A DNA stretch of 64,000 nucleotides from Carex sylvatica (lineage: Eukaryota > Streptophyta > Magnoliopsida > Poales > Cyperaceae), in NCBI GenBank assembly GCA_964058845.1, contig CAXKVR010000034.1:496001-560000 (forward strand), given 5' to 3'. This document shows, piece after piece, positions 43,365-54,377 of this stretch. Position 1 is the stretch's first letter; each line of letters opens with the position of its first letter. The notes beneath the pieces are model-generated. The model had not been told where the DNA came from. It made no database searches and saw nothing but the letters and a program-made list of their open reading frames with translations. The position numbers were made by a program, and so were the translations under genes.

Positions 43365-45564
43365 TCAATAATTATTAGGAGCTGCCTGCGGGCTACGGCT
43401 AGCTTGCCAAAATAAAATGTTAGGAGAATAACGGAACGGGCACTAGACCATTAGTGGATAGTTTGCGACAAAAATTTAAACCTTTATGGAATGTTAGTCC
43501 AATATCATCTGAATAAATAAAGAAACTAAAAAATTCATTATGTGCCCAATGCTAGAAAAACATTATAAAAAAATAATGACACGTAATCCTGGGACTTAAG
43601 ATCTTGAAAGAATAAAATGTTGTTACTACTAAACCTTTTCAAACTAACGAAATATAGATCATTAAATATATGATCCAAAACCATTAAAATTTTATATTTC
43701 TCGACTCCCTATAATGTAAGGGGTATAAAGCAACTCTCGTCCTTATCAATGATTCTGGCAACAACTATGTTCTTCATATCTAATTAATTAATTAATTAAT
43801 TATTATTCCATCTCTGTAGTCCATAACAATTTATTGAAATTAGTTCAGAAAGTCAGTGACAGTCAACATCGGAATCATATCTTTTAATTAATTTGATTCA
43901 ATCAATTAACCCCAACATTTCACATCTGCGCTAAATTATTACGATGGTGACATTATCTAGGTAAAGTTGCACCGACGAAATAAAGAATTTAAGAAAAAAA
44001 ATAAAAGAAAGAAGAAAAGGTAAAAAAAGAAAAAGAAAAAGAGTTGCACCACAGAATGTCCTGCCCTGTAATTCCTGTTTAGACAGGATGCAAATGCTAA
44101 AAATGCATTTCCCCCACTAACTAATTAAAGATTCTCAAATCACATAGACAACATATCATGCCCATAAAGAGAGAAAATCATGTTCTGAAGTAAAATTTTC
44201 AGAAATTGACACAAAGAAGATGGAGAAAAAGAAAGGAGGCGCAAAGAGGAACGGAAAAAGAACAATAAACTCAGTGGTTGATCTTTCAGAAAATCTAAGT
44301 GCTTTTCCAAGGATTTTGTGTGTACTAAATTTTACATCAAAGGTACAAGAGGTTAGTGTCAATTTGAAAAGACTCGGCACTTTGACGGGAAGAGTTCCCC
44401 TCTCGGGTTACGGGCATGATGCGCCAGTGGGTTCTCAAGCCCAATAACGTAGTACCCGATCTGAACATATTGGTGGCGTGGGCCCCAATCTGAGAAGTAC
44501 TATCTATAGGCACCATTCTTTGCTTTCAGATTTCAAGTTGGATTCAGGCAAGGGTTGTATATAAAGAACATAAAGATTGGTTATGAATGTAATGTCATGA
44601 TAATGTTTCATATTTCCTTTATTTTCCGTGTAAATTCCTCTAGGATTCTAGGCTTCTAGCTTATGCTGCCTTTTAATTTTGAGTATGCTCTTCGGTGAAT
44701 TAATCATGCCAATTATAATTATTAAGACTTCCAGCTGGTACTTGGTAGGTTTCAATAATTCATTTTACTTGGATCAAGTTTGTTTATTCATATGTTGGTA
44801 CATAAATCAAAACAACATGCTTAATCCACACGCAAACAAAGATCCAAGTTCCTACATAAAAACACCTACTTTGAAATTTAAAAATATATCAGCACTGATA
44901 TATTCCCTTCTACCCAAAAAAGCCAAAGAAAAACAAATCCTACTTGTCCAAAAAACAAAATATATTTTTAGTGATAACACCATAATATATAAGCCTAACA
45001 AAGTAACAGGGAAAGAATAAAATACTGTGTATTCCTCTCTTGGAGAGAACTGTGGGCCATGAATTTAAAAATGATCAAAACTACGAATACAACTGTTCTG
45101 TAAAATTAGCAAGTTACAATGGAGTCAAATATTACCAAACCAAGTTGTATAGAGTAAACCACTTGTGTAAAATCCAAGGCTTCAATGCAGCAAGTATCAA
45201 CTATGTAATCTGCTATGCCACCAAAACATTTCACCTAAATTGAAATTCAATTAGTATTCAAAAAGAATTTTCTTGAGGTTCTATTTTGCCACATTTAATC
45301 ATCAATGCAAGTATTAATGACTCATTCTGATGCAATAGACTTAGTTTCTTCCCCAAGGCCACTAGGTACATTATACCCTGTTTTCTTTCTTTCTTTTTTT
45401 GTTTAGAAGGTTTACTGAAACTAAGTTGTATTGAAACAGCTGGTACTGTACCACTTTACCAGTGTTGTCAGTTATGTGAGTGTATAGTGGGTACCATGGT
45501 GATGCTGGAATTTTCCCAGAGTTAAAAAAAAAAACTTTTCTAATAGAAGAGTAGTTACCTGGTG
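43365..45564. other. Intergenic DNA, no gene supported
   Basis: About 2.2 kb without a supported gene. It contains an A-rich GAAAAAG tract at 43990-44040 and several short open frames without family similarity. The part next to 45564 should include the thioredoxin 3' UTR. Confidence 0.4.
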
Positions 45565-46240
45565 TTAAGATAAGTTTCTCTCGATAGCCTTTACATAAAC
45601 AGACTTCGGCAGTGTACCAGTTATACTCTCGACCTTATTCCCATCTTTAAACAATAAGACGGTTGGTACTTGATCAATGCCATAAGAAGTCGCTATTTGA
45701 GGATAATCATCTGCATCAATTTTATAAAATTTCATTCTTTCCATATATTCCTGAGAAATTTCTTTCATTATTCTACGAACCATTGCACATGGGCCACACC
45801 ATGATGCCCAGAATTCAACTAGCACCAGTACATCACTCGATATGACATATTCGTTCCATTTACAAGCAGTTATTGTTTCAGCTGGTACACAATCAAAGGA
45901 GACATCACTTAGTTTTTTAATTAAGTAGATCACTGGAAAATTTTCACCAAGAACAAGTAACATTTGGGAAAGTGTTGATTAAAAACCGTACGATTTTTAA
46001 AGAAAGCTTACGGCCGTCAGATATGGAGCAAAATAGTTTTCCACCACCGGAGGATCTGTGCCTTCTCTTTCTCCTTGGTTTAATTGCAAGGTCTGACAGG
46101 GGGGACCCACCAACAGAGACAATGGAGAAGATCAGAAAAGGTCTGTGCTTTGATGTTTTGAAGCAGGATCGAGGAAGGAAGGAAGAAGATGGAGCGGCGC
46201 ACGATTGGCAGATCGGCGTAGGATAAGCAGTCGTGGCCAT
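45565..46240 (-). CDS. Plastid thioredoxin, m-type-like, 2 exons
   Basis: Predicted nuclear-encoded chloroplast thioredoxin that reduces disulphides in target enzymes. Exon 1 is 46240-46012. Exon 2 starts at 45932 (198 aa in total) or at 45881 (181 aa); both acceptors follow CAG and keep the same phase, so two isoforms are possible. Residues 1 to about 70 are rich in Ser, Thr, Arg and Lys and poor in acids, as in a plastid transit peptide. The mature domain shows VLVEFWASWCGPC with the redox pair Cys122/Cys125 (longer model), the buried segment FYKIDADDYPQIA, the cis-Pro in IDQVPTVLLFKDG and a final TGTLPKS typical of m-type thioredoxins. No residue essential for activity is missing. The sub-type is my judgement from remembered sequences. 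Confidence 0.86.
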
Positions 46241-46632
46241 TGTTTGTCGCGTGTGCGTGTGACTGAGAGAGAGATGAGAAGAGCAGAAAGATCAGACAGG
46301 AGATTATGTTAGGACCACGTGTCAAACGATCCGATACACAGGCGGACTCTTCAGTCTTCAAAACGGAGCGGGCGAGCGGCTTCTCGGGCCTCTGAAGAGA
46401 CACGCGTGTCGCCGTTGATTTACGATCTGATGGTTCGATGATCGACAATTCCACACGGAAGCGGATAAACGGTGAAGTCGATTTTGTGTCTTCCCAGAAA
46501 TATAATTAATTCGCGCTCTCAAACAGCATAGTCCAGCCTAGCCCTAGGATGCTTTTCGTTGGGACACAATAGATAAAATCACATCCGTTAGATCGCATGA
46601 ATGGGTCAGGTGTTTTCTTAGCTCTTCTCATC
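46241..46632 (-). promoter_or_regulatory. Upstream region of the thioredoxin gene
   Basis: Directly upstream of the thioredoxin ATG. It includes GACCACGTGTCAAAC (CACGTG G-box core, about 46314-46319), roughly 75 bp before the start codon, and a purine-rich leader. G-box placement near light-regulated plastid genes is common; function here is inferred. Confidence 0.4.
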
Positions 46633-46635
46633 TTA

Positions 46636-47062
46636 CATCCTGTTTGGATGGAGAGTAGACAGAGAAATGCAAGGTAAAGAATAGAAGGAAATGAAATAAA
46701 ATGTAAAGAAAGATTAATATATTTAATTTTTTTAAATAATAGTTAATGAGAGAAAATAAATTTAATTTTCTTTTTCGTTTTATTTTTTGTTTGGTTGACT
46801 AAAATTTAGAAAGTTAATGAAAAATTCAATGACTGTTGTAGATTTGAGGAAAAAATATTGTATAAAAATTATATATATAAGATATAGGGTTGGATATTTG
46901 TATTATTTTTTTAAAAATATTGATACAAAGTTAAACCCTTCACTTCCTGTACCTTTTACCTCCGACAAAATTTTATCAACCAAACACGATTTAACGGAAG
47001 GTTTTTGTTACTTTTCATTCCCTCCCTCCCTCTCTCCCTCTACTCTCCATCCAAACAAGGTG
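46636..47062. mobile_element. Tourist-like MITE with TTA target duplication
   Basis: The ends are inverted repeats (CATCCTGTTTGGATGGAGAG at the left; the right inverted reads CACCTTGTTTGGATGGAGAG). TTA stands at 46633-46635 and 47063-47065, the 3-bp duplication of PIF/Harbinger-type elements. The interior is AT-rich without coding pattern. Confidence 0.82.
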
Positions 47063-47160
47063 TTATAGGTAGGGGCGTGGATCCAGAATTCTAATTTAGG
47101 CACAAAATACTAATAAAAGTATAATTTTTTTTCTCCTAACGAATTAGAGCAGAAAAATAT

Positions 47161-47764
47161 ATAAGAATCTAAAAAACTTACGACGTGACTAGATACGTTA
47201 CGACTCGACACGGTTCAGTCACATCACAATACGGTTTCATTGCAGCATGACATTGATTGCATGTGTGCCGGTCACGTATTGTGACTTGCGTGTCCCGTGC
47301 ATATCTAAAAAACTCACGACTTGACAAGATACGTCACGACACAACACGATTCAGTCACAGCACAATACGGTTCCATCGCAGCATGACATTGCACGTGTGT
47401 TGGTCACGTGTTGTGACTCGCGTGTCCCGTGCAGTGACCATTTACACGATATGGTCATTTTTCGAAAGTTTGACACGTCACACGAAAGATTTGGTCACAT
47501 GTAATTAGAACCGTTAGATCTTAATCGAATGATGAATTTTGAATAAACTAACCTACATTATAAAAAAAAATAGTTAAGCATAACTAAACATGACTGATCA
47601 CATTTGGATGTGTCACGTGTGGTCACGGCATGCCTTGGTCATGGCGTGACTAACATGTTGTGACCATTCACGTGCCATGACCATCATTCCAAATTTAATC
47701 ACGACACGTCATGTGATTCAAGTCATGACATGACTAGTTACGACATTCTATATATTTAGATCCT
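47161..47764. mobile_element. Probable hAT-like element with GTCACG/CGTGAC subterminal repeats and a tandem unit
   Basis: Ends pair loosely as AAGAATCTAAAAAACTTACG against the inverse of the right end (CGTAACTAGT near 47730). The left half holds two tandem copies of about 130 bp (47170-47295 and 47310-47440), each with ACACGAnnCAGTCACA, CACAATACGGTTnCAT, GCAGCATGACATT and CGTGTCCCGTGCA. Many CACGACACG and GTCACGTG motifs occur in both directions. No target duplication was confirmed. Confidence 0.5.
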
Positions 47765-48429
47765 TAGTAACATATCTCTTTTTTATCTTAGCAAATTAAC
47801 GGTTTTTCTGAGTAGAGTAGCGAATCAGACTGCGTCTTTTTTCTTTAAATTTTTTATGCAAATCAGTCTAGACTGATTTTCTTTTCCGCATAATTTTCTT
47901 CTACTTAGCCGTGAATTAAATTTAGGAGTAGACAATATTTTTGTTCAAAAATAAATACAAACATAAAATATCACTAAATCTAAAAAAAAAATTGAATCCA
48001 AGAATAAATAATAAATAAGTGTCTACCCTTGTCAAACTTGCATCCGCCGCTGCTTATATGCTGGGCGTCAACCTTGCATCCGCCACTGCTTATAGGCTCG
48101 CTCCATGGCCCAGGTTCGAGTAACTAATAAGGGCCGTTTGTGACATGGTATCGGTGAAATGCAAAGTAAAATATAATAAATAAATAAAATCACGGTAATA
48201 GCCGACATTTTTATTTTTACCCAATAGAAAAAAATTATTATAAATAACTACGGTTTAGTAAAATTTATAAAAATACTCAAACTACATATATTATTTACGG
48301 TTTCGAATTTTTTTTTTTTTTTTTGCACGGAAGAAACTCTAACTTATTAATTCCCGAATTTTTTAAAAATATCCATTTTATAAAATATGTTAATAAAAAT
48401 AATCAGAGTTGAGCTGATTTTTTTAAAAA

Positions 48430-48443
48430 AACCTGGATTTATG

Positions 48444-48475
<32 letters not shown>

Positions 48476-48519
48476 ATATAATATATATACATATATTATA
48501 TGTATATGTATACATATAT

Positions 48520-48554
<35 letters not shown>

Positions 48555-48811
48555 ATTATATATACATATAATATATGTATATATCATATACATATAATAT
48601 ATGTATATATCATATACATATAATATAATATATGTATATATAATATATATATATACATATATCATATTACATATACATATAATATAATATAATATATGTA
48701 TATATAATATATATATATATACATATATCATATACATATATATATAATATAATATATGTATATATATTATATGTACATATAATTTATGTATATGTATATA
48801 TATGTATATAT
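48430..48811. repeat. AT satellite of ATGTAT/ATATAC units
   Basis: Nearly pure alternating repeat of TATGTATA and TATATAAT phrases with a higher-order unit near 60 bp. Open frames reading YIYIYI across it are meaningless. Confidence 0.85.
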
Positions 48812-49237
48812 GAGGTTGGCTACTATGCTTATATAAGCATATTCTCACATATACTTATAACTTATTTTTGTGTTTCCAATATTCAAATGGTCGATTTGAA
48901 CCGTTAGATGTGATCTCTATATTGAAATATGTTTCGAGACCAAATTTTATATTTTTTTGAATTTTTTTTACTATTTATTAAGCCAATTTGAAAATCTCTG
49001 ATCCAACGGTGGATTCTGATTTTACTGTTTTGTTAAGCCACCGTTGGATCAGCGATTTTCAAAGTGGCTTAATAAATAGTAAAAAAATTCAGAAAAATGT
49101 AAAATTTGGTCTCCAAGCACATTTCAATATAGAGATCACACCTAACGGTTCAGATTGACTATTTGGACATTGAAAACACAAAAATGAGTTATAAGTATAT
49201 GTAGGGATATGCTTATATAAGCATAGTAGCCAACCTC
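48812..49237. mobile_element. Foldback MITE, copy F (about 426 bp)
   Basis: Inverted ends GAGGTTGGCTACTATGC, continuing into TTATATAAGCATA, on both sides. Inner arms carry GAGACCAAATTTTA, TTTTTACTATTTATTAAG and the central CCAACGGTGG / CCACCGTTGG pair. It lies in AT satellite, so the duplication is unclear. Copy G starts only 10 bp further on. Confidence 0.85.
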
Positions 49238-49247
49238 TATGTATATA

Positions 49248-49670
49248 GAGAGTGGCTAATGTGCATTCGGAAGCATATGACCCGAAGTGCTTACGGTTCA
49301 AATTTAAAATTTCAAAACTCAAAAAGTCAATCCGAACCGTTCATCTTGTTCTCCATATTAACATGTGCTTGAAGACCAAATTTTATATTTTTCTGAATTT
49401 TTTACTATTTATTAAGTATTTTACAAAATTGTTGATCCAACGGTAGCTGCTGATTTTACTGTTTTGTTAAATCATCGTTGGATCAACAATTTTATGAAAT
49501 ACTTAATAAATAGTAAAAAAATTCAGAAAAATGTAAAATTTGGTCTCCAAGCAGATATTAATATGGAGAACAAGATGAACGTTCAGATCGACTTTTTGAG
49601 TTTTGAAATTTCAAATTTGGACCGTAAGCACTTCGGGCCATATGCTTCCGAATGCACATTAGCCACTCTC
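49248..49670. mobile_element. Foldback MITE, copy G, 9-bp TSD ATGTATATA
   Basis: Inverted ends GAGAGTGGCTAATGTGC. Direct 9-bp repeats ATGTATATA lie at 49239-49247 and 49671-49679. Arms contain CCGAAGTGCTTACGG, GAACCGTTCATCTTG, CATATTAACATGTG and TTTTTTACTATTTATTAAG in inverted pairs. Ends match copy H and differ from copies A, E, F and I. Confidence 0.88.
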
Positions 49671-49679
49671 ATGTATATA

Positions 49680-49727
49680 TAATATATGTATAATATATGT
49701 ATAATATATGTATATATGTATAATATA

Positions 49728-49791
<64 letters not shown>
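49680..49791. repeat. GT/TA microsatellite tract
   Basis: TATAATATATGTA units are followed by (GT)n and then (AT)n. Simple sequence between MITE copy G and unique AT-rich DNA. Confidence 0.9.
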
Positions 49792-49792
<1 letters not shown>

Positions 49793-50346
49793 AATTTAAC
49801 ATCTATTGGTAAATTAGCAAGTTTGGACTGATACAGGGATTAAATTGTAAAAGTGATTACACCAGTATGTAGAGCATTCAAAAATATACATAATTGACAC
49901 AAATTTCAATTTATTTGAGTTTTTCTACAATTAGTTATGAATTTCCAAAGTTCATCGTTTAAAAAAACTTTAAACAATCATAACTTTGGCTAGGAGAGTT
50001 GGATTTGTGTGTATGACCACTTTTCATAAAGGGGAGAACGAGACGGATTCGAATATCGCGCAGGGGGTCACCCCCGGCATCTGAAACATCAGAATTTCAA
50101 AAAAATATTGTTTAGTGCCTCAAAAATTCAGTTTAAATTTTTGTTCAACGGTAGACATATAATGATCGATATTTTATTTAGTATAATTTAGATTTTTGTA
50201 GTGTAATTATTAATTGTAGAATTTTTTAGTTTGTATGTAGAGTAATTTAGCTTTTTGTTTAATTATATTATATTATATAATTGTACAAAAACCTAAATTA
50301 TATATAATTATACATATATTAAAAATGATTTTGTGTCTATCTTAAA

Positions 50347-50490
50347 AAGTATAAAATTTGGTCTCCAAGCATATTTTATTATGAGGATCATGTTGAACAG
50401 TTCGAATCGACGGTTCGGACTTTGAAAATGCAGATAAAGTACATGGAGCACCAAAATAATGATGCATTTGAACCCTCCTCATATTATATA
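50347..50490. mobile_element. Half-copy of foldback MITE (right arm only), related to copy I
   Basis: AAAATTTGGTCTCCAAGCAT, GTTCGAATCGACGGTTCGG, then GGAGCACCAAAATAATG and ATTTGAACCCTCCTC follow the right arm of copy I (62816-63203) in order. The matching left arm is absent, so this is a truncated copy. Confidence 0.65.
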
Positions 50491-50522
50491 TACATATATA
50501 CATATACATATACATATATTAT

Positions 50523-50936
50523 GAGAGTGGCTAATATGCTTTCGGACGCATATGGACCGAAGTGCTTACGGTCCAAATTTGAAATTTTAAAAATCAAAAA
50601 GTCGATCGGAACCGTTCATCTTGTTCTCCATATTAATATGTTCTTGGAGACCAAATTTTATATTTTTCTGAATTTTTTTACTATTTATTAAGCCACTTTG
50701 AAAATCGCTGATCCAACGGTGGCTTAACCAAACAGTAAAACCGTTGGATCAACGATTTTCAAAGTGGCTTAATAAATATTAAAAAAATCAGAAAAATGTA
50801 AAATTTGGTCTCCAAGCACATATTAATATGGAGAACAAGATGAACGGTTCGGATCGACTTTTTGAGTTTTAAAATTTTAAATTTAGACCGTAAGCACTTC
50901 GGGCCATATGCTTCCGAATGCACATTAGCCACTCTC
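50523..50936. mobile_element. Foldback MITE, copy H, 10-bp TSD CATATATTAT
   Basis: Inverted ends GAGAGTGGCTAAT as in copy G. Direct repeats CATATATTAT at 50513-50522 and 50937-50946. Inner arms hold CCGAAGTGCTTACGG and the family core, and the centre pairs CCAACGGTGGCTTAA with a CCGTTGGATCA stretch. Confidence 0.88.
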
Positions 50937-51147
50937 CATATATTATATATACATATATTATATTATATATACATATATATATATATTATATTATATATAC
51001 ATATACATATATATATATATTATATTATATATACATATACATATATATATATATTATATTATATATACATATACATATATATATATATTATATTATATAT
51101 ACATATACATATATTATATTATATTATATTATATATACATATACATA
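50937..51147. repeat. AT satellite, tandem units near 45 bp
   Basis: Four to five copies of a unit reading ATATATTATATTATATATAC then ATATACATAT follow each other with little variation. Open frames here are artefacts. Confidence 0.85.
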
Positions 51148-51397
51148 AATCCATGGTTTGAATATTTTTAAAGAATCAGCTCAACCCTAGTTATTTTTAT
51201 TAATATATTTTAAAAATGGGTATTTTTAAAAAACTCGGGAATTATTAAGTTAGAGTTTCTCTCGTGCAACAAAAAATTCAAAACCGCAAATAATATATGC
51301 GGTTTGGACATTTTTATAAATTTTGCTAAACCGTGGTTATTTATAATAAAATATATTTTTTTGGGATACAAATAAAAATGTCGGTGTTAATAGTGAT

Positions 51398-52070
51398 TGG
51401 CAAATCAGTTTGGAGGTAGGTTGGCGTCCGCATTCTCTAGATGTATTTGAATGGAAGAGTGAATTAGTAGAATAGTGAGTTAATTTTAAAATTAAAAATA
51501 TAATTAATTTAACATTTTGTTGAGTTAGTAAAATAGTGAATTAATCTAAAAGCAAAAAAAAAAAAGTTAATAACTCTTGATCTAAATATGAATCAATTAA
51601 AAAAAAATGTGCTATTCTTGAGTTAGTTCTATTTTTGCTCCGATCAAATGCACTTTGAACTCTATTTCTTATTCGTCTAAAATCAATCAGGCTGGATAGA
51701 AAATCAAACCTGAGTGAAATTCACAAGACAACTTTAACAGGAATGAGCAGTGTTAAGATTCGTGCTAACTTGTTACGGATGATCCTGATTTAAACTGAAT
51801 TATTGAATCATTTTAGACGATTTGATTTTGATAGGTTGGAGTCCCTCGTCGGAAAGTTAAAATGGCCGGTACCGGATTAGTCCCATGACTACTACTGGCT
51901 AGGGTAGAGTAAGTTATTTCCGCAATTAGATCCAGCTACTAGACAGAATTTGATAATGATAATCATTTGCTAAGAGTTCATTTGTAAGTGATATTATTTA
52001 CATGGTCAATACATATGAATAGTTTATCCATACTCCATACTCCATGCTAATAATACAAATTTTAACCGTT
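51398..52070. other. Intergenic DNA, no gene seen
   Basis: AT-rich sequence between the inverted-repeat block and a LINE copy. No recognisable feature. Confidence 0.4.
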
Positions 52071-52086
52071 AAAGTGACAGCTGCAT

Positions 52087-53401
52087 CCCTTTCAGTTTAT
52101 AAAATTTCTGTTTTTGTGATTAAGAAAATATATCAGATAAGATGTAGATTCCTATGACAAGAAACAACTACTAGTAGGAAAAACATATTCCCTAATTAGT
52201 GGACAAGTTGCTTACTTTTCTAAAAAATTTGGAGAGTTAGGCATCCTTGATCTTAGATAAATGAAAATTTAAGGATCCTACCTATCACAGTCCATGAAAG
52301 TTCATGATTCGTACTAAATATTTTACTAATACACATATCCCCTACTCTGAATTATGGCACACAATTAGTGCATACACAAATTTCTTTCTGGCATGACATC
52401 TGGTATCAACAGTGTGCTATGGCCTCTAGGTTTTCATTTCTATATAACATTTTAGAAATACTGATATCTCTTTATAAACAGTTATTAGTTCTCAAGGTAG
52501 TGCATTGAAATTCATAAGAAATCTACATGGCATTTTATACCTAGAATGGATTGAATTACTTGAAATTATAAGTCACATTTCTTATACTCACTCAGAATAT
52601 AAACTGAGTTGGAGATGGGAAGCTTCTGGTAATTTACAGTCAAGTTCTTGTATAAACTTTTGAATTTTAGAGGTATTAAACCAAATAATGCCATGCTATG
52701 GTGGTCAATACCTGTTCCTCTGAAAGTTAGAGTTATCATGTGGTTGACTGCCAAAAACAAAATATTAACCAAAAACAATTTAAGAATGGAATGGTAACCA
52801 ACATGTCAATTCTACCATTTACCTTAAACAATCAATCACCATGTTTGTACAGTGTCGATTTACTAAACAAATTTGGTTTTGGATGGGTTTTTGTCAGAAT
52901 GTCAGCATAACCTGGTAGTGTTTTTCTAATATAATACAATTACCTACTTTATACAAGACTGCTATGCTTTTAATCTGTAGTATACTACGCTGGAACCTTT
53001 GGAAACATAGAAATGAATTATGTTTTGACACAGGTAAACCAAAAACGGTTAAACAAATCATTCTTCTGATTATCATTACTGGACAAGTTCAGTGAAGGCA
53101 CAAGTGAATCATTCTTCCTAATACTTTGGATGAGATCCCTCTGGATAGTTGGCAGCCTGATGATTGGAGATTGAGATGTATGCAGGGAATAACAACCAAG
53201 CTCTCATTGTGTGTGGCTTATGTTTTCTTTGCCAGTAGTTTTTATTTGCATTTGTCCGGCTCTTTCCAACAGTTTGGCTGATGTTTTATTTTGTTGGATT
53301 ATCGTACTGCTTGTTGATCGATTATATGCTTAGGCTAAACAGTGTGTAAGTTAACTATTCAATGAAATGGGCTCCGGCAATTTTATCAAAAAAAAAAAAA
53401 A
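52087..53401 (+). mobile_element. 5'-truncated LINE, poly-A tail, about 16-bp TSD
   Basis: A poly-A run ends at 53401-53404. Direct repeats AAAGTGACAGCTG(C/T)AT at 52071-52086 and 53402-53417 flank the element. Between them is a decayed ORF2 end in plus orientation. Structure is the same as the LINE at 41265-41971 but the sequence is different and older-looking. Confidence 0.82.
52580..53093 (+). pseudogene. LINE ORF2 C-terminal remnant (zf-RVT), decayed
   Basis: Shifting between plus frames gives YKLSWRWEASGNFTV, KFLYKLLNFRGIKPNN, PLKVRVIMWLTAKNKILTKN, FVQCRFTKQIWFWMGF and LRWNLWKHRNELCFDTG. In that order these are the conserved blocks of the region before and including zf-RVT. Several stops and frame changes show it is dead. 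Confidence 0.75.
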
Positions 53402-53417
53402 AAAGTGACAGCTGTAT

Positions 53418-54091
53418 GACGAGTTCTTATGGATAGCATTACAAGCCCACAACGATCAAGGTCACTGCTAATACATGTGCCACCGAGACATTTCGAGATT
53501 GTTCAACATTGTTAGACAGACCGACTGATGCGGTAGTTCAACTTCAAACTGCACCAATGCATCCTGCCACAAGTTTCACTCCTTGAAGGATGAGGTCCGT
53601 CATCTCCACAAAATCGACTATGGAACAAAGAACAAAGGCCGGTCTGTTGTGCATCAACACTGTGTGTAGGAGGCCTTGCAGACATCAGTGATCAGTGATG
53701 AGTGTAATAATGGTAATTCCTCTGGGGAGAAGCTTGGCGCACCCCAAGGAGGCAAGATGTGAGAGGACTGCGGCTGTGATGTTGATTCAACCGATCTGCA
53801 TCCAAAAGATGACTCATATATGACAGACTCGCATCGTAGCAGATTCCCAATATTTTGAGAGCGGAGTGAAACTGTAACGACAATGGGCTGGGTTGAAAGG
53901 CCATAGCGAAGAGGCGAAGAATTAACAATTGCATACAAAATTATATCTGACTTCCTTCTTCTTTTTGTACTCTCTTGTTGTGTCTAATTCATTTTTAAAA
54001 AAGTTGCCTATAGATATTAACAATTACATATATTTACATAAAATAAACAATTAAAAAAAATTGTAAAAAGTATAAACAAATTCAAACTCTA
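53418..54091. other. Downstream flank of the MRS2 gene, no gene assigned
   Basis: Balanced base composition at 53440-53900 stands out from the AT-rich surroundings and suggests old coding or element DNA, but neither strand gives a family I can name. Left unassigned. Confidence 0.35.
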
Positions 54092-54312
54092 GGTTCCCGT
54101 TTGAGAGAAAGATAAATTAGGAATAACTAAGGAATAAAGTTATTTCTTATATAAGAGCAGTGATCACCTTATTCATGTTATCCCGGTTGAAGATTTTGAC
54201 AGAGCAGTTTTTAATTCATGCAGCGCACGGACAATAGAGTCAAAACAGAGCTGCATGGATTAAAAACTGCTCTGTTAAAATGTTTACCCGTTATTCCCTC
54301 CCAAACGAAATC
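54092..54312. mobile_element. Tourist-like MITE containing a perfect-stem hairpin
   Basis: Ends pair as GGTTCCCGTTTGAGAG against GATTTCGTTTGGGAGG (right end inverted), flanked by CTA at 54089-54091 and TTA at 54313-54315, an imperfect 3-bp duplication. The centre holds a separate near-perfect hairpin (54192-54280), possibly a nested element. Confidence 0.6.
54192..54280. repeat. Near-perfect hairpin, 31-nt arms
   Basis: Arms ATTTTGACAGAGCAG then TTTTTAATTCATGCAG and their inverse differ at only about two of 31 positions. The loop contains GGACAATAGAGTCAAAACAG, nearly the loop of the hairpin at 15453-15569. Confidence 0.8.
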
Positions 54313-54377
54313 TTAGGAACTAAGTATATGGGAATTTTCTCTTTACTGACAGTTTCTTATTTACCAACATTCAAATT

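Larger units (their letters stand above)
48189..51397. mobile_element. 3.2-kb inverted-repeat-bounded AT satellite block
   Basis: A roughly 255-bp left arm (48189-48446) is the inverse of the right arm (51143-51397): GCCGACATTTTTATTT, AACTACGGTTTAG, TTATTTACGGTTT, GAAACTCTAACTTA, TTGAGCTGATT and CCTGGATTTATGTAT all have inverted partners. Between the arms are long ATGTATATAC-type satellites and at least three complete foldback MITEs. Long arms suggest a Mutator-like or foldback element that has been filled by later insertions. No target duplication was found at the outer ends. Confidence 0.7.

Noticed and set aside
44156..45243. Short open frames of 63-113 aa
   Set aside because: No family similarity, no splice partners, AT-rich composition like the surrounding intergenic DNA.
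48519..51161. Open frames made of Tyr-Ile-His repeats
   Set aside because: They are reading frames across the ATGTATATAC satellites.
53654..53938. A 94-aa minus-strand open frame in DNA of balanced composition
   Set aside because: Two overlapping minus frames are open here and neither shows a recognisable family, so no gene is called.
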